A DNA stretch of 64,000 nt from Bradyrhizobium tropiciagri (GCF_018130545.1 NZ_JAFCKF010000004.1:259501-323500), one strand, 5' to 3'; counted from the stretch's first letter, positions 53,197-62,756 are shown. A program made the numbers and translations. The notes: generated by a model from the sequence alone, not told the origin.

Positions 53197-55173
53197 TCAG
53201 TTCGATTTGGCATTCTCGGCCGATGCCGCCGGTGCACTGCCGGATGCGCCGGCCGCAGCATCGGGCGCGGCCGCGGGCCGGGCGCCGCCGCCGGTGAAGC
53301 GCTCGATCACCGAGCGCACCGCGTCGCGGGTCTTGCGATCCTTCACCGCGTCGAGCAGCGGGGCGGATGCCGGCGAGCGGCGGATCAGGCTTTCCGGATC
53401 GGGGAAGATCAGGGGATCATCCCACGGGCCCTGGATCACGAAGGGCAGGTCGAATGCGGTGCCGCCGGCGGACGTCGAGGTCAGGCTGGCGACGCCCTTG
53501 AGATCGTATTCGCGCGACGGCACCGACGCGGTGCCGGTCAGCGTGATCTTCGCCGCCGGGCTCACGACATGGATGTCGTCGGCGGTGGCGACGCCGTCGG
53601 CGAACTTCACGGAGACGCTGATATTGTCGTAGGGTGTCGAACCGGAGCGGAAATTGCCGCCGCCGGACAGCGGCCGCTTCTCCAGCCGCCGCAGCAGCTG
53701 CTCGACATTGAAGCCCGCGATCGCGCCGTCATGCCCGGTCAGCGTGGCGGTGCCGTCCAGCGACGACGCCAATCCGAACGGGCTCGAGCCGGAGGCCGTC
53801 AGCGAGACGCTGAGATTGCCGTGGCCCGAGAGCTTGTTGATGCCGAACAATTCGCTGGCGCAGGCCTGCAGATCGACATCGGTGAATTGGAATTGCGCCC
53901 TGACATCGGCGACCGCATCGGAGCGCGCGATCGCGAACGAACCCTTGGCGATGCCGCCATACATCTGCGCCTCGCCGACGCTGAGCGCCAGCGCGCCGCC
54001 GCGCAAATTGGCACCGAACGCGGTGCGGCCGAGCTTGGACGGGCCGACCGTCACCTTGGCGGCCGACAGGCGCATGTCGAGATCGGTCGAGGACAGCGAG
54101 GACAGGTCGAACAATTGCCTGTTCCAGTCGCGCTGACCGCTGGCCAGCAGGCGGAACGTCGAGATGTAGGGGGTGAAGTCGAGATTGCCGGCGGCGAGCG
54201 TCGCCTGCAGCGTCTGCCGGCCGTTATTGGCGTAGGTCATCACGCCCTCGGCGACATTGCCGTCGAGCTCGACATTGACATTGGTGAAGGCGACCGAGCC
54301 GCCGACCACATTGGCGCGGGCCTTCAGCGCGAAGCGGCCGAAGCCACCACCGCCGCCGGGCGGCGCCTGTCCCATCCAGCGCAACGCGTTGCGCAGCGAC
54401 GGGGAGTCCATGGTGGCGGTGCCTTCCATCATCAGGCTGGTGCGGTTGGCGACGGTTCCGTCGAAGGCAACCTTGAGCGGCGCGCTGGAGAGCCGTGCCT
54501 TGAGGCCGGAGCGGTCGCCCGACAGCAGCGCGACGAAATCGCTGGCGCTGATCGAGCCGTCGACGCGCTCGCCGCGCCAGTCGAACTGGCCGGTTGCGGC
54601 AAAGGAGCGCGAGATCGACGGCCAGGCCAGCGACAGATCGATATCGCCGAGCTGCTCGGAGATGTTGTTGGTGCCGTCCTGGTAGTTCAGCTCGCCGTCC
54701 TGGATCCGGATTTCGGAGAATGACACCTGATTCTCGGCGCCGGGCGTCATCGCCTTGGCGATGGTCTCGACGAACGGGGTCCAGTTGCTTTCGCCGGCGC
54801 TGTCGCGGACCACATGGATATGCGGGCGCAGCATCATGACGTCGGCAATCTCGAACCGCCGCAGCAACAGCGGCAGCAGGCGCAGATTGGCGGTCAGCAC
54901 ATCGACCTGCAAGGCGGGACCGATGGTATCGGCGCCCTTCAGCCCGACATTGTGAAAGGAGACATAGCTGCCGGGAAACACCGACACATCGATCGGGCCG
55001 TTGACGACGAGTTCGAGCCCGGTCACGGCGCGAATCTGCGCTTCCACCGCGCTCCGCAGCGCGTCCCGGTTGAGGAACCATGACGTTCCGACCAGCCCGA
55101 CCAGCGCCAGGCCGAAAAGCGCCGCGATCGGCATCCCCAGGCGCTTAATTCCTTGGGCCATCGTCAATGACAT
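53197..55173 (-). CDS. AsmA family protein
   Basis: A 658-residue protein with one N-terminal membrane helix (PIAALFGLALVGLVGTSW) and a long periplasmic part. Typical AsmA N-terminus with LNRDALRSAVEAQIRAVTGL and YVSFHNVGLKG, and the AsmA_2 C-terminal region with LSGHGNLSVSLTASG and GFNVEQLLRRLEKRPLSGGG. AsmA-like proteins form long beta grooves thought to move phospholipids between membranes. The last 40 residues are Ala-rich. An alternative start is ATG 55161. Confidence 0.93.
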   Translation of the reverse strand: MSLTMAQGIKRLGMPIAALFGLALVGLVGTSWFLNRDALRSAVEAQIRAVTGLELVVNGPIDVSVFPGSYVSFHNVGLKGADTIGPALQVDVLTANLRLLPLLLRRFEIADVMMLRPHIHVVRDSAGESNWTPFVETIAKAMTPGAENQVSFSEIRIQDGELNYQDGTNNISEQLGDIDLSLAWPSISRSFAATGQFDWRGERVDGSISASDFVALLSGDRSGLKARLSSAPLKVAFDGTVANRTSLMMEGTATMDSPSLRNALRWMGQAPPGGGGGFGRFALKARANVVGGSVAFTNVNVELDGNVAEGVMTYANNGRQTLQATLAAGNLDFTPYISTFRLLASGQRDWNRQLFDLSSLSSTDLDMRLSAAKVTVGPSKLGRTAFGANLRGGALALSVGEAQMYGGIAKGSFAIARSDAVADVRAQFQFTDVDLQACASELFGINKLSGHGNLSVSLTASGSSPFGLASSLDGTATLTGHDGAIAGFNVEQLLRRLEKRPLSGGGNFRSGSTPYDNISVSVKFADGVATADDIHVVSPAAKITLTGTASVPSREYDLKGVASLTSTSAGGTAFDLPFVIQGPWDDPLIFPDPESLIRRSPASAPLLDAVKDRKTRDAVRSVIERFTGGGARPAAAPDAAAGASGSAPAASAENAKSN

Positions 55174-55405
55174 ATCCGGGTCGGGTTGAGGTTTGTCGGG
55201 TCGTCGTCGAACACAGCGGGCTCTCGCCGGAGGCCCCTGCCAACCCCCGCAACTTGAAGGGTTTTCTTGACGCTTTCAAGGCCATGTTGCCGCCCGAGGC
55301 CGCCGCCCGTCGCCGCGGCGGGCCCTGATTGACGCATTGCGAAGATTTCGCCTAATAATCCGCATTGTCACAGCCGTTCCGCGCCCTCCATCAGGTATTC
55401 GCTGC

Positions 55406-56113
55406 ATGAACAAAGTTTATCCCGACGCCAAATCGGCACTCGATGGTCTCCTCAAGGACGGCATCATGATCATGTCGGGAGGCTTCGGCCTTTGCGGCAT
55501 CGCCGAGACCCTGTCGGACGCGATCCGCGACTCCGGCGTCAAGGGCCTCACGGTCGTTTCCAACAATGCTGGTGTCGACGGCATCGGCCTCAGCCGGCTC
55601 TTGGAAACCCGCCAGATCAGGAAGATGATCTCGTCCTATGTCGGCGAGAACAAGCTGTTCGCCCAGCAATATCTCGCCGGCGAGCTCGAGCTCGAGTTCA
55701 ACCCGCAGGGCACGCTGGCCGAGCGCATCCGCGCCGGCGGCGCCGGCATCCCGGCCTTCTATACCAAGACCGGCGTCGGCACGCTGATCGCCGAAGGCAA
55801 GGAAGTGAAGGAATTCGACGGCGAGAAGTACATCATGGAGCGCGGCCTGTTCGCCGACGTCGCCATCGTCCACGCCTGGAAGGGCGACACCGCCGGCAAC
55901 CTCGTCTACCGCAAGACCGCGCGCAACTTTAACCCGATGATGGCGACCGCCGCGAAGGTCACCGTCGCCGAGGTCGAGCATCTGGTGCCGGCCGGCGAGA
56001 TCGACCCGGACCACATCCATACCCCCGGCATCTTCGTCAAACGCATCATCGAGGTCGGCACGGCTAAGAAGCGGATCGAGTTCCGCAACACCCGTCCGCG
56101 GCCTGCCGCTTAA
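55406..56113 (+). CDS. scoA: Succinyl-CoA:3-ketoacid CoA-transferase subunit A
   Basis: A 235-residue alpha subunit that transfers CoA from succinyl-CoA to acetoacetate. Motifs: MIMSGGFGLCGIAETLSDAI, VVSNNAGVDGIGLSRLLE and SYVGENKLFAQQYLAGELE. The ATG at 55406 gives the normal N-terminus; the frame is open 69 bases further. Start of an operon with scoB and a GNAT gene. Confidence 0.95.
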   Translation: MNKVYPDAKSALDGLLKDGIMIMSGGFGLCGIAETLSDAIRDSGVKGLTVVSNNAGVDGIGLSRLLETRQIRKMISSYVGENKLFAQQYLAGELELEFNPQGTLAERIRAGGAGIPAFYTKTGVGTLIAEGKEVKEFDGEKYIMERGLFADVAIVHAWKGDTAGNLVYRKTARNFNPMMATAAKVTVAEVEHLVPAGEIDPDHIHTPGIFVKRIIEVGTAKKRIEFRNTRPRPAA

Positions 56114-56137
56114 TTCATCCCTCTTCAGGAGAGCCTC

Positions 56138-56788
56138 ATGGCCTGGACCCGTGAACAGATGGCCGCCCGTGCCGCCAAGGAGCTGCGCGACGGCTATTAC
56201 GTCAATCTCGGCATCGGCATTCCGACGCTGGTTTCGAACTACATCCCCGCCGGCGTCGATGTGAATCTGCAGAGCGAGAACGGCATGCTCGGCATGGGCC
56301 CGTTCCCCTATGAGGACGAGGTCGACGCCGACCTGATCAATGCCGGCAAGCAGACCGTGAGCGAGCTGCCCTCGACCAGCTATTTCTCCTCGGCCGAGTC
56401 GTTCGGCATGGTGCGCGGCGGCCATATCGACCTCTCGATCCTCGGCGCCATGCAGGTGGCGCAGAACGGCGACCTCGCCAACTGGATGATCCCCGGCAAG
56501 ATGGTGAAGGGCATGGGCGGCGCGATGGATCTCGTCGCCGGCGTCAAGCGTGTCGTCGTCGTGATGGAGCATTCTGCCAAGGACGGCCCCAAGCTGCTCA
56601 AGCAGTGCAATCTGCCGCTGACCGGCGAGCGCGTGGTCGACATGGTCGTGACCGATCTGGCGGTGTTCACCATCGACAAGCACGGCAAGGACGGTATGGC
56701 GCTGATCGAGCTCGCCGACGGCGTCACGCTCGACGAGGTCAAGGCCAAGACCGAAGCGGAGTTCCGCGTCGCGCTGAAGAACACCTGA
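56138..56788 (+). CDS. scoB: Succinyl-CoA:3-ketoacid CoA-transferase subunit B
   Basis: A 216-residue beta subunit with the catalytic Glu in [14 protein letters not shown], plus the start [18 protein letters not shown] and [14 protein letters not shown]. It follows scoA by 24 bases behind AGGAG. Ketone-body or polyhydroxybutyrate breakdown is the likely context. Confidence 0.96.
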   Translation: MAWTREQMAARAAKELRDGYYVNLGIGIPTLVSNYIPAGVDVNLQSENGMLGMGPFPYEDEVDADLINAGKQTVSELPSTSYFSSAESFGMVRGGHIDLSILGAMQVAQNGDLANWMIPGKMVKGMGGAMDLVAGVKRVVVVMEHSAKDGPKLLKQCNLPLTGERVVDMVVTDLAVFTIDKHGKDGMALIELADGVTLDEVKAKTEAEFRVALKNT

Positions 56789-56789
56789 G

Positions 56790-57434
56790 ATGATCGCTGC
56801 GGGAGGATCCTCGATCCGTCCCGCACGATCCGACGATGCCGGCTTCATCGCCGGCACTGTGCTGGCCGCGCAGCGCGGCCCGCAGCCGCGCGGCTGGTTC
56901 GACATCGCGCTCGATCGCCCGGAGGATGAATGCCTGGCGTTCATGACGCGGCTCGCCGTGGCGCGGGTGCGGTCATGGTACCATGTCGCCCATTTCCTGA
57001 TCGCTGAGGTCGACGGCGTGCCGGCCTCGGCGTTGTGCGCGATGCCGGCATCCGGAACGGTGGTCGCGGCGCGCGCGGCGATCGAGGAGGTTGCTGCCGA
57101 GATCGGCGCGGATGCGGACGGCATCATCGCGCGCGGCGGCTATGCCCGCAATTGCTGGGTTCAGGGCGGCGAGGGCGATTGGCTGATCGAGCACGTCGCA
57201 ACCGCAGCCTCGTATCGCGGTAGCGGCCTGGTGCAGCCCCTGATCGCGCGCGCACTCGCCGACGGCAAGGCGGCGGGGTTTGCGCGGGCCTCGATCTCCT
57301 TCGTGATCGGCAACCAGGCCGCCGAACGCTGCTACACCAAGGCTGGCTTTGCCTTCGCCGAAGAAAAGCGCGACGCCGCCTTCGAGGCGATCACCGGAGC
57401 GCCGGGCTTTCGCCGATTTGCACGGGCGATTTGA
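56790..57434 (+). CDS. GNAT family N-acetyltransferase
   Basis: A 214-residue acyltransferase starting one base after the scoB stop. It opens SSIRPARSDDAGFIAGTVL, typical of GNAT proteins; the acetyl-CoA motif is in IEHVATAASYRGSGLVQPLI (R-G-S-G) and the C-terminal NQAAERCYTKAGFAFAEEK. Substrate unknown. Confidence 0.9.
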   Translation: MIAAGGSSIRPARSDDAGFIAGTVLAAQRGPQPRGWFDIALDRPEDECLAFMTRLAVARVRSWYHVAHFLIAEVDGVPASALCAMPASGTVVAARAAIEEVAAEIGADADGIIARGGYARNCWVQGGEGDWLIEHVATAASYRGSGLVQPLIARALADGKAAGFARASISFVIGNQAAERCYTKAGFAFAEEKRDAAFEAITGAPGFRRFARAI

Positions 57435-57464
57435 GGCGGGCGCACCGTGACCACAAACACCACC

Positions 57465-57585
57465 GTCGTCCCTGCGAAAGCAGGGACCCATAACCACGAA
57501 TGGTCGTCGGTGTTCGACCTTGAACGACGAGTCCCGCCCACGACATCCGCCGCGGCGTATGGGTCCCTGCTTTCGCAGGGACGAC
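57465..57585. repeat. Long palindromic repeat between convergent genes (copy B)
   Basis: Left arm GTCGTCCCTGC-GAAA-GCAGGGACCCATA, right arm TATGGGTCCCTGC-TTTC-GCAGGGACGAC. Each arm contains its own 6-base hairpin (CCCTGC/GCAGGG, one with a GAAA loop) and the arms also pair with each other over 28 bases. Same family as 51448-51586. It lies between the ends of the GNAT and dehydratase genes. Confidence 0.9.
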
Positions 57586-57628
57586 ACCGGGGATGGCTCT
57601 CGACGCATCGTCTCGCCGGAACGAGCGG

Positions 57629-58573
57629 TCAGCGCGTGCGTGCAAAGTCCACCGCAGCGGTGTTGCCGCCGCTGAGTATGACGGCGATGCGCTCGCCGGG
57701 CTCGGGCTTGTAGGCGCCCGACAGCAGTGCCGAGATGGCTGCGGCGCCGCCCGGCTCGGCGACGATCCGCAGCGCGCGCCACAGCGTCTCCTGCGCCGAG
57801 GCGATCGCGTCGTCGGATACCAGCACGGTGCCGCGCACATATTTTTCCGCGATCGGGTAGACGCGATCGCCGATCCGGCGCGGCGCCAGCGAATCCGCGG
57901 CGATCCCGCCGGCTTCCGCATCGACCGGATGTCCGGCCGCAAGCGCGCGGGTCAGCGTTGGCGCGGCCGATGGTTCGACGCCGATCACCTTGATGCGGCC
58001 GGCGAACCAGGCGGCAATGCCGGCGATCAGCCCGCCGCCGCCGACCGCAACCAGCACGGTGTCAATGTCGGGCGCCTGCTGCTCGAGCTCGAGGCCGAGC
58101 GTCGCCTGCCCCATGATGGTCTCGCGCTGGTCGAAGGCCGGCACCGGCATCGCGCCGCTTTGCCGGGCCCAGACCTCGCTGGCAGCGAGCGCGTCGGCAT
58201 AACGGTCGCCCTCGATCACGAGGTCGGCGCCGTAGTCGCGGATGCGCTGCATCTTGGCCGGCGACGAGACGCTGGGCACGAAGATGCGCGCCGGTTTGCC
58301 GAGCTTCATCGCGGCATAGGCGGTGGCCGCGCCGTGATTGCCGCCCGATGCGGCAACCACACCGGCGGCCGGCACCTCGCGGGTCAGGAGATTGGTGAAG
58401 GCGCCACGGGTCTTGAACGAGCCGGCATGTTGCAGCAGCTCGAGCTTGAGCGTCAGCGGATTGGCGGCGAGGCCGAGCTCGCTGCCATCGAGCGCTGCCA
58501 CCGGTGTCCGCCTGATGTGCGGCCGGATCAACGCCGCGCATCGTTCGATGTCTTGTGATGTGATCTCGGTCAT
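57629..58573 (-). CDS. PLP-dependent threonine/serine dehydratase
   Basis: A 314-residue fold-type II enzyme. The PLP Lys lies in HAGSFKTRGAFTNLL, the glycine loop in VAVGGGGLIAGIAAW, and VAASGGNHGAATAYAA binds substrate. No C-terminal regulatory (ACT) domain, so catabolic-type threonine/serine dehydratase or a serine racemase relative. Start at 58573 preferred over 58612. Divergent from an ArsR gene, 55 bases away. Confidence 0.9.
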   Translation of the reverse strand: MTEITSQDIERCAALIRPHIRRTPVAALDGSELGLAANPLTLKLELLQHAGSFKTRGAFTNLLTREVPAAGVVAASGGNHGAATAYAAMKLGKPARIFVPSVSSPAKMQRIRDYGADLVIEGDRYADALAASEVWARQSGAMPVPAFDQRETIMGQATLGLELEQQAPDIDTVLVAVGGGGLIAGIAAWFAGRIKVIGVEPSAAPTLTRALAAGHPVDAEAGGIAADSLAPRRIGDRVYPIAEKYVRGTVLVSDDAIASAQETLWRALRIVAEPGGAAAISALLSGAYKPEPGERIAVILSGGNTAAVDFARTR

Positions 58574-58628
58574 GGCGGCCTCGGGGGACGGTGATTGACA
58601 GAACTTAGCCATTTAGCTAATTAGCAAT
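58574..58628. promoter_or_regulatory. AT-rich divergent promoter between the dehydratase and arsR genes
   Basis: The only short AT-rich stretch of the region (about 58604-58628: TTAGCCATTTAGCTAATTAG) lies just before the arsR start and contains repeated TTAGC and a TTAGCTAA palindrome, a likely operator of the ArsR protein. Confidence 0.45.
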
Positions 58629-58946
58629 ATGCCTACTCCGCCAAACGATGTCGAGTCCACCCTGCGCGCGCTGGCGAGCGATCGCAGGCTGCTAATCCTG
58701 GAGTGGCTGAAACGTCCCAAGGCGCATTTCCGACCGCAGGTCGATGGTGATCTCGTCAAGGACGGTGTCTGCGCGGTGCTGATCGCCGAGAAGCTCGGCG
58801 TCAGCCAGCCGACGGTGAGCGAGCATCTGAAGATCCTGGCGCAGGCGGGGCTCGTGACCACCAAGCGCGTCAAGCAATGGACGTTCTACAAGCGCGACGA
58901 GGCGCAGATCGCCCGGATCAAAGCCGCGATCATCGAGAAGGTCTAG
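58629..58946 (+). CDS. ArsR family transcriptional regulator
   Basis: A 105-residue winged-helix protein: LRALASDRRLLILEWLKRP, VLIAEKLGVSQPTVSEHLKILAQAG (recognition helix), VTTKRVKQWTFYKRDE (wing). It lacks the CxC metal motif of arsenic sensors; a lone Cys is in KDGVCAV. It probably controls the divergent dehydratase gene. Confidence 0.92.
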   Translation: MPTPPNDVESTLRALASDRRLLILEWLKRPKAHFRPQVDGDLVKDGVCAVLIAEKLGVSQPTVSEHLKILAQAGLVTTKRVKQWTFYKRDEAQIARIKAAIIEKV

Positions 58947-59354
58947 GCGGAGACGGCGGCGCGCGACGGCGCTTCGGTCGGCGCGTCATATTCATGGGCA
59001 CGCCACCCAATGCATGGCAGCGTGCAAAGTCGCGTCATCCGTGATCACGCTCACATCAGCAGCCGAGATGACTGCAGCTCTGGAAGCAAATTAATTGTCA
59101 TCGGCGTGTCGCGTCAGGCCAAAGGCTTGTCGCAATAGTCCAAGTGTCGGGACGCAAGTTGCGTCAAGAGAAGGTGTTCTGGCATTTCGCCGCGTGCACA
59201 TCGCAATTGTATCACATCAGCTATCCGGCCAACAAAAACAAGATCGAGATCGAAGCAGGACCGGCTGCGGCGGGGGCGCGGATGATCTCGCAATACACCG
59301 CACCGTCGCAGCCGTCTTTGCCCTCCGATTGTCTCCATCATCGAGGATCGTTCC
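58947..59354. other. Non-coding region before the vWA protein gene
   Basis: These 408 bases contain no supported gene. GACGCAA-G-TTGCGTC at 59151-59165 is a perfect 15-base palindrome and may be an operator. The stretch is less GC-rich than the genes around it. Confidence 0.5.
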
Positions 59355-61049
59355 GTGATTAAGCTCTTTCGCTGCTCGTTCGTCGCCGGCCTGCTGTCGC
59401 TTGGCCTGGCTCTGATGTCTCCGCCTGCCGCACAAGCCCAGGCGCAGGGCACCGACACCATTCTCGTGCTCGATGCATCCGGATCGATGTGGGGGCAGGT
59501 CGATGGACAGAGCAAGATCTCAGCGGCAAGGCAGGCGACCGATGCCATTCTGTCAAAATGGAATCCCGCCGATCGTCTCGGCGTGATGGTCTACGGCCAT
59601 CGCTCGAAGGGCGACTGCAAGGACATCGAGCTGATGGTGCCGGTCGGCAAGTTCGACCCGGTGCGGATCAAGGCGGCGGTGGACGGCATCAATCCGAAGG
59701 GCAGGACGCCGATCGCGGATTCGCTGCGCGCGGCCGCCGAGGCGCTGCACTCGACCGAGAACAAGGGCAACGTGATCCTGGTCTCCGACGGGATCGAGAC
59801 CTGCGCGCCGGATCCGTGCGGCGCCGCGGCCGAATTGAAGAAGGCCGGCATCGGCTTCACCGCCCATGTCATCGGTCTCGACGTCGCCGATCCCGCGGCC
59901 AAGAGCCAGCTGCAATGCATCGCGCGCGCGACCGGCGGCGTCTATCTCGATGCCGGCAATGCCGCGAGCCTGACCGGCGCCTTGACCAAGGCGGTGGCGG
60001 CGACGCAAGGCACCAAGGTCGCAAGCGAGGCGCCGCCGAAGCCGGCGGCGGCCGATCCCTATCTCGGCAAGAACATCCGTGGTGTGGCACGGCTCGCCGA
60101 AGGGCTCGATCCGATCAGCGACGAGGACGTCAACTGGGGCATCTTCAAGCGCGCCGGCGACGAGAAGGGCGAGCATGTCAACACCTTCTACGGTGCGCCG
60201 TTCGCCGACAACATCGCGCCCGGCGATTACCTTGTCGAGGTCACCTACCGGCAGCTCAAGCGCGAGTTTCCGCTCAAGGTCGAGAAGGGCAAGCCGGCCG
60301 CGCTCGATGTCATCCTCGACGCCGGATACGTCACCAGCGAAGGCGCGGTGGCCGGCGGTGCGGGCAAGGTCGATGACGTGGTCTGGCAGGTCTCCGACAA
60401 GGGCGGCAAGCTGGTCGCGCAGGAATATGACGCGGTGCCGCGCTTCGTGCTGGCCGCGGGCAACTACACCCTGACCCTGACCAAGGGCCAGTCGAAGACC
60501 AGCAAGCCGTTCTCGGTCGCTGCGGGCGATACGAGCAACGTCCAGCTCGCCCTCGATGTCGGCAAGCTGATCGTGACCTCGACCTATGCCGAGGGCGGTC
60601 CCAAGGTCGAGAAGGACATCGTGGTCGCGGTCTATCAGCCTGCCAAGGCCGACGGCGACGAGGGCGAGAAGGTCGCGCAGGACTACGACGCCGAATCCAG
60701 GTTCGATCTGCCGAGCGGCAGCTACGACGTGACAGCTGTGGTGGGCGAGGCTAAGGGCACGGTGCGCGCGGAGGTGAAGTCCGGCGCGCCGACCCGGATC
60801 AACGTCAACCTCAACGCCGGCGTGGTCGGGATCAAGACCGATGGCGCGCAGGAGATCGACATCCTCAACGCCGAGCGCGACCTCAATGACGAGCGCAAGC
60901 GCGTTTCGGCGAGCTATGATCCGGCCACCAACGTCGCGCTCCCCGCCGGCGACTATGTCGCGGTCGCCATCTATGCCGACGGCCAGAAGGTCGAGAAGCC
61001 CTTCTCGATCGCCGCCGGCAAGCGCCAGACGGTGGAGATCAAGCAGTAG
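59355..61049 (+). CDS. Secreted von Willebrand factor A protein with four tandem beta-type repeats
   Basis: A 564-residue exported protein; signal peptide ends PAAQAQAQ. The vWA domain (about 33-218) has a complete metal site: DASGS (D40, S42, S44), T118 in GRTPIADS, and D145 in LVSDGIET. Cys pairs occur at 150/155 and near 188. From about 242 to the end there are four repeats of 75-85 residues, each with an F-x-L-P/A-x-G-x-Y core (IAPGDYLVEV, LAAGNYTLTL, LPSGSYDVTA, LPAGDYVAVA). The start is GTG at 59355 with GAGGA upstream. Confidence 0.88.
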   Translation: MIKLFRCSFVAGLLSLGLALMSPPAAQAQAQGTDTILVLDASGSMWGQVDGQSKISAARQATDAILSKWNPADRLGVMVYGHRSKGDCKDIELMVPVGKFDPVRIKAAVDGINPKGRTPIADSLRAAAEALHSTENKGNVILVSDGIETCAPDPCGAAAELKKAGIGFTAHVIGLDVADPAAKSQLQCIARATGGVYLDAGNAASLTGALTKAVAATQGTKVASEAPPKPAAADPYLGKNIRGVARLAEGLDPISDEDVNWGIFKRAGDEKGEHVNTFYGAPFADNIAPGDYLVEVTYRQLKREFPLKVEKGKPAALDVILDAGYVTSEGAVAGGAGKVDDVVWQVSDKGGKLVAQEYDAVPRFVLAAGNYTLTLTKGQSKTSKPFSVAAGDTSNVQLALDVGKLIVTSTYAEGGPKVEKDIVVAVYQPAKADGDEGEKVAQDYDAESRFDLPSGSYDVTAVVGEAKGTVRAEVKSGAPTRINVNLNAGVVGIKTDGAQEIDILNAERDLNDERKRVSASYDPATNVALPAGDYVAVAIYADGQKVEKPFSIAAGKRQTVEIKQ

Positions 61050-61388
61050 GGCGGTGGTGCTTCATGCTGCGCGTAAGAGCGCGTAGCCGATGCCGACATC
61101 AGCCGTCGTAAGTTGCGGCGTGAGGTGAGCACCCTCTCAGGCTCCCTCCCCCCTTGCGGGGGAGGGTGGGGAGAGGGGTGAGCCCCGGGCAAGATGATGC
61201 CGTGACCTTCGCTTTCGCAATCTCGACCGCGTTGTTCCAACTCAGATCCAACGGAGAGAACACGCCGTGTGGCCACCCCTCTCCCTAACCCTCCCCCGCA
61301 AGGGGGGAGGGAACCCATCCGCTGGTGGCTCCCTCACGAGCGCTAACGGCTTCCTCACGAGGAAATCGACGAGGACGCGCGCCGCGTT
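61050..61388. other. Intergenic region with long inverted repeat between convergent genes
   Basis: This 339-base gap between the vWA and MFS genes holds the inverted repeat at 61141-61312 and no gene that I can support. Confidence 0.6.
61141..61312. repeat. Long inverted repeat with CT/AG-rich arms
   Basis: The left arm (61141-61180, GCTCCCTCCCCCCTTGCGG onward to GAGAGGGGTG) pairs with the right arm (61273-61312, CACCCCTCTCCC to GGGGGGAGGGA) over about 38 bases with a few mismatches; about 92 bases lie between. It differs in sequence from the repeats at 4.1, 51.4 and 57.5 kb, so it is a third family. Confidence 0.85.
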
Positions 61389-62756
61389 TCACGACGCTTC
61401 CTGCGGGACCGCGGACGTTGTTTCCTCGCCCTTGAGTTCCTCGAGGCTGCGGTGCCGCGGCTCGATGCCGAGTGCCCATACCGTGATGATCTGCACGATG
61501 AGGAGCCCGATCATCAGCGCCATCACGCCGGCGACGCCGTGCGCTTCGAACAGCATCACGACCAGGAACGGCGTTACGATGGTGGCGCCGCGACCGAGCG
61601 TGTTGACGATCCCTGACGCACGCAGCCGCACCTCGGTCGGGAACAGTTCGGGGATGTAGATGCCGAACAGCAGCGCGACCAGGATATAGATCGGCACGGT
61701 CAGCGCGAAGCCGACCGCAGGCAGCAAGACTGGATCCGAGATCGTCGGATAGATGATGCCGAGGATGATCGTGATCAGCGACGCGCCGATGATCGTGGGC
61801 TTGCGGCCCCAACGGTCGGCGGTCAGGGCGCCGATCGCCGAGCCGATCGGCGCGCCGAGCGCCATCAGCAGCGAGTAGCCGAACGAGGTTGCGACCGAGA
61901 GACCCTGCTTGATGAAGAACACCGGCAGCCAGGTCACGAAGCCATAGAGCAGCGTATTGATGGTGATCAGGCAGACTGCGCCGACGATCATGCGCGCCAG
62001 CAGCGGCGCGGTGAACAGCGTGGCGAGATCCGGCGATACCGGCGCCGGCGCTGCAGAGGCAGGGACCGGCAGGGGTTGACCCTGGGCGGCCTCCTTCTCG
62101 ATTGCCTGCATCAGCGCCTCGGCCTCGGCGGTGCGGCCGACCGCCTCCAGCCAGCGCGGTGATTCCGGCAGCGACTTGCGCAGGTACCAGACGATCAGGG
62201 CGCCGACGCCGCCCAGCACGAACATCGCGCGCCAGCCGAATTGCGGGACGACGACGGAGGCGACCAAGAGCGCGATGGGCAGGCCGGTCACGACGCAGAC
62301 GGCCGTGAAGCCGAGCCACTTGCCGCGGCTGCGGGCCGGCACGAACTCGGTCATCGTCGAATAGCCGACGACGTTCTCGGCGCCGAGGCCGACGCCCATC
62401 ACGAAGCGGCAGGCGATCAGGAAGGCCATGTTCGGCGCAAACGCCGCCGCGAGAGACGCGAGACCGAAAAGGAGCAAATTGAACTGGTAGGTGAAACGCC
62501 GGCCGTAACGGTCGCCGAGGAATCCGGTGCCGAATGACCCGAGCATCATGCCGACGAAGGTCGCGGAGATGAACGCCGCGTTTTGGGCGAGCGTCGAGAA
62601 CCCGGTTTTCAGCGTCACGCCGAGCACGGTGCCGGCGATGTAGATGTCGAAGCCATCGAAGAACATCCCGATCCCGATCAGGATCATGATGCGGCGATGG
62701 AATGGTCCGATCGGCAGCCGATCGAGACGGCTCCCGGCATTGACCGTTGTCGACAT
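61389..62756 (-). CDS. MFS transporter, metabolite:H+ symporter type
   Basis: A 455-residue permease with twelve helices. The first helix holds GIGMFFDGFDIYIAG with the D-G-F-D motif of aromatic-acid and sugar-phosphate-type MFS families, and the loop 2-3 motif is GFLGDRYGRRFTY. The start at 62756 has GGGAGAG upstream; the frame extends to 62948. It follows an aldehyde dehydrogenase gene by 77 bases, suggesting uptake of a compound oxidised by that enzyme. Confidence 0.9.
   Translation of the reverse strand: MSTTVNAGSRLDRLPIGPFHRRIMILIGIGMFFDGFDIYIAGTVLGVTLKTGFSTLAQNAAFISATFVGMMLGSFGTGFLGDRYGRRFTYQFNLLLFGLASLAAAFAPNMAFLIACRFVMGVGLGAENVVGYSTMTEFVPARSRGKWLGFTAVCVVTGLPIALLVASVVVPQFGWRAMFVLGGVGALIVWYLRKSLPESPRWLEAVGRTAEAEALMQAIEKEAAQGQPLPVPASAAPAPVSPDLATLFTAPLLARMIVGAVCLITINTLLYGFVTWLPVFFIKQGLSVATSFGYSLLMALGAPIGSAIGALTADRWGRKPTIIGASLITIILGIIYPTISDPVLLPAVGFALTVPIYILVALLFGIYIPELFPTEVRLRASGIVNTLGRGATIVTPFLVVMLFEAHGVAGVMALMIGLLIVQIITVWALGIEPRHRSLEELKGEETTSAVPQEAS

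Noticed and set aside
55391-57127. Minus-strand open frame of 578 residues opposite scoA-scoB
   Set aside because: It spans two recognised plus-strand genes and their ribosome sites, and has no protein motif.
59114-59548. Minus-strand frame of 144 residues before and into the vWA gene
   Set aside because: It overlaps the vWA signal peptide and metal site on the opposite strand and has no motif or ribosome site.
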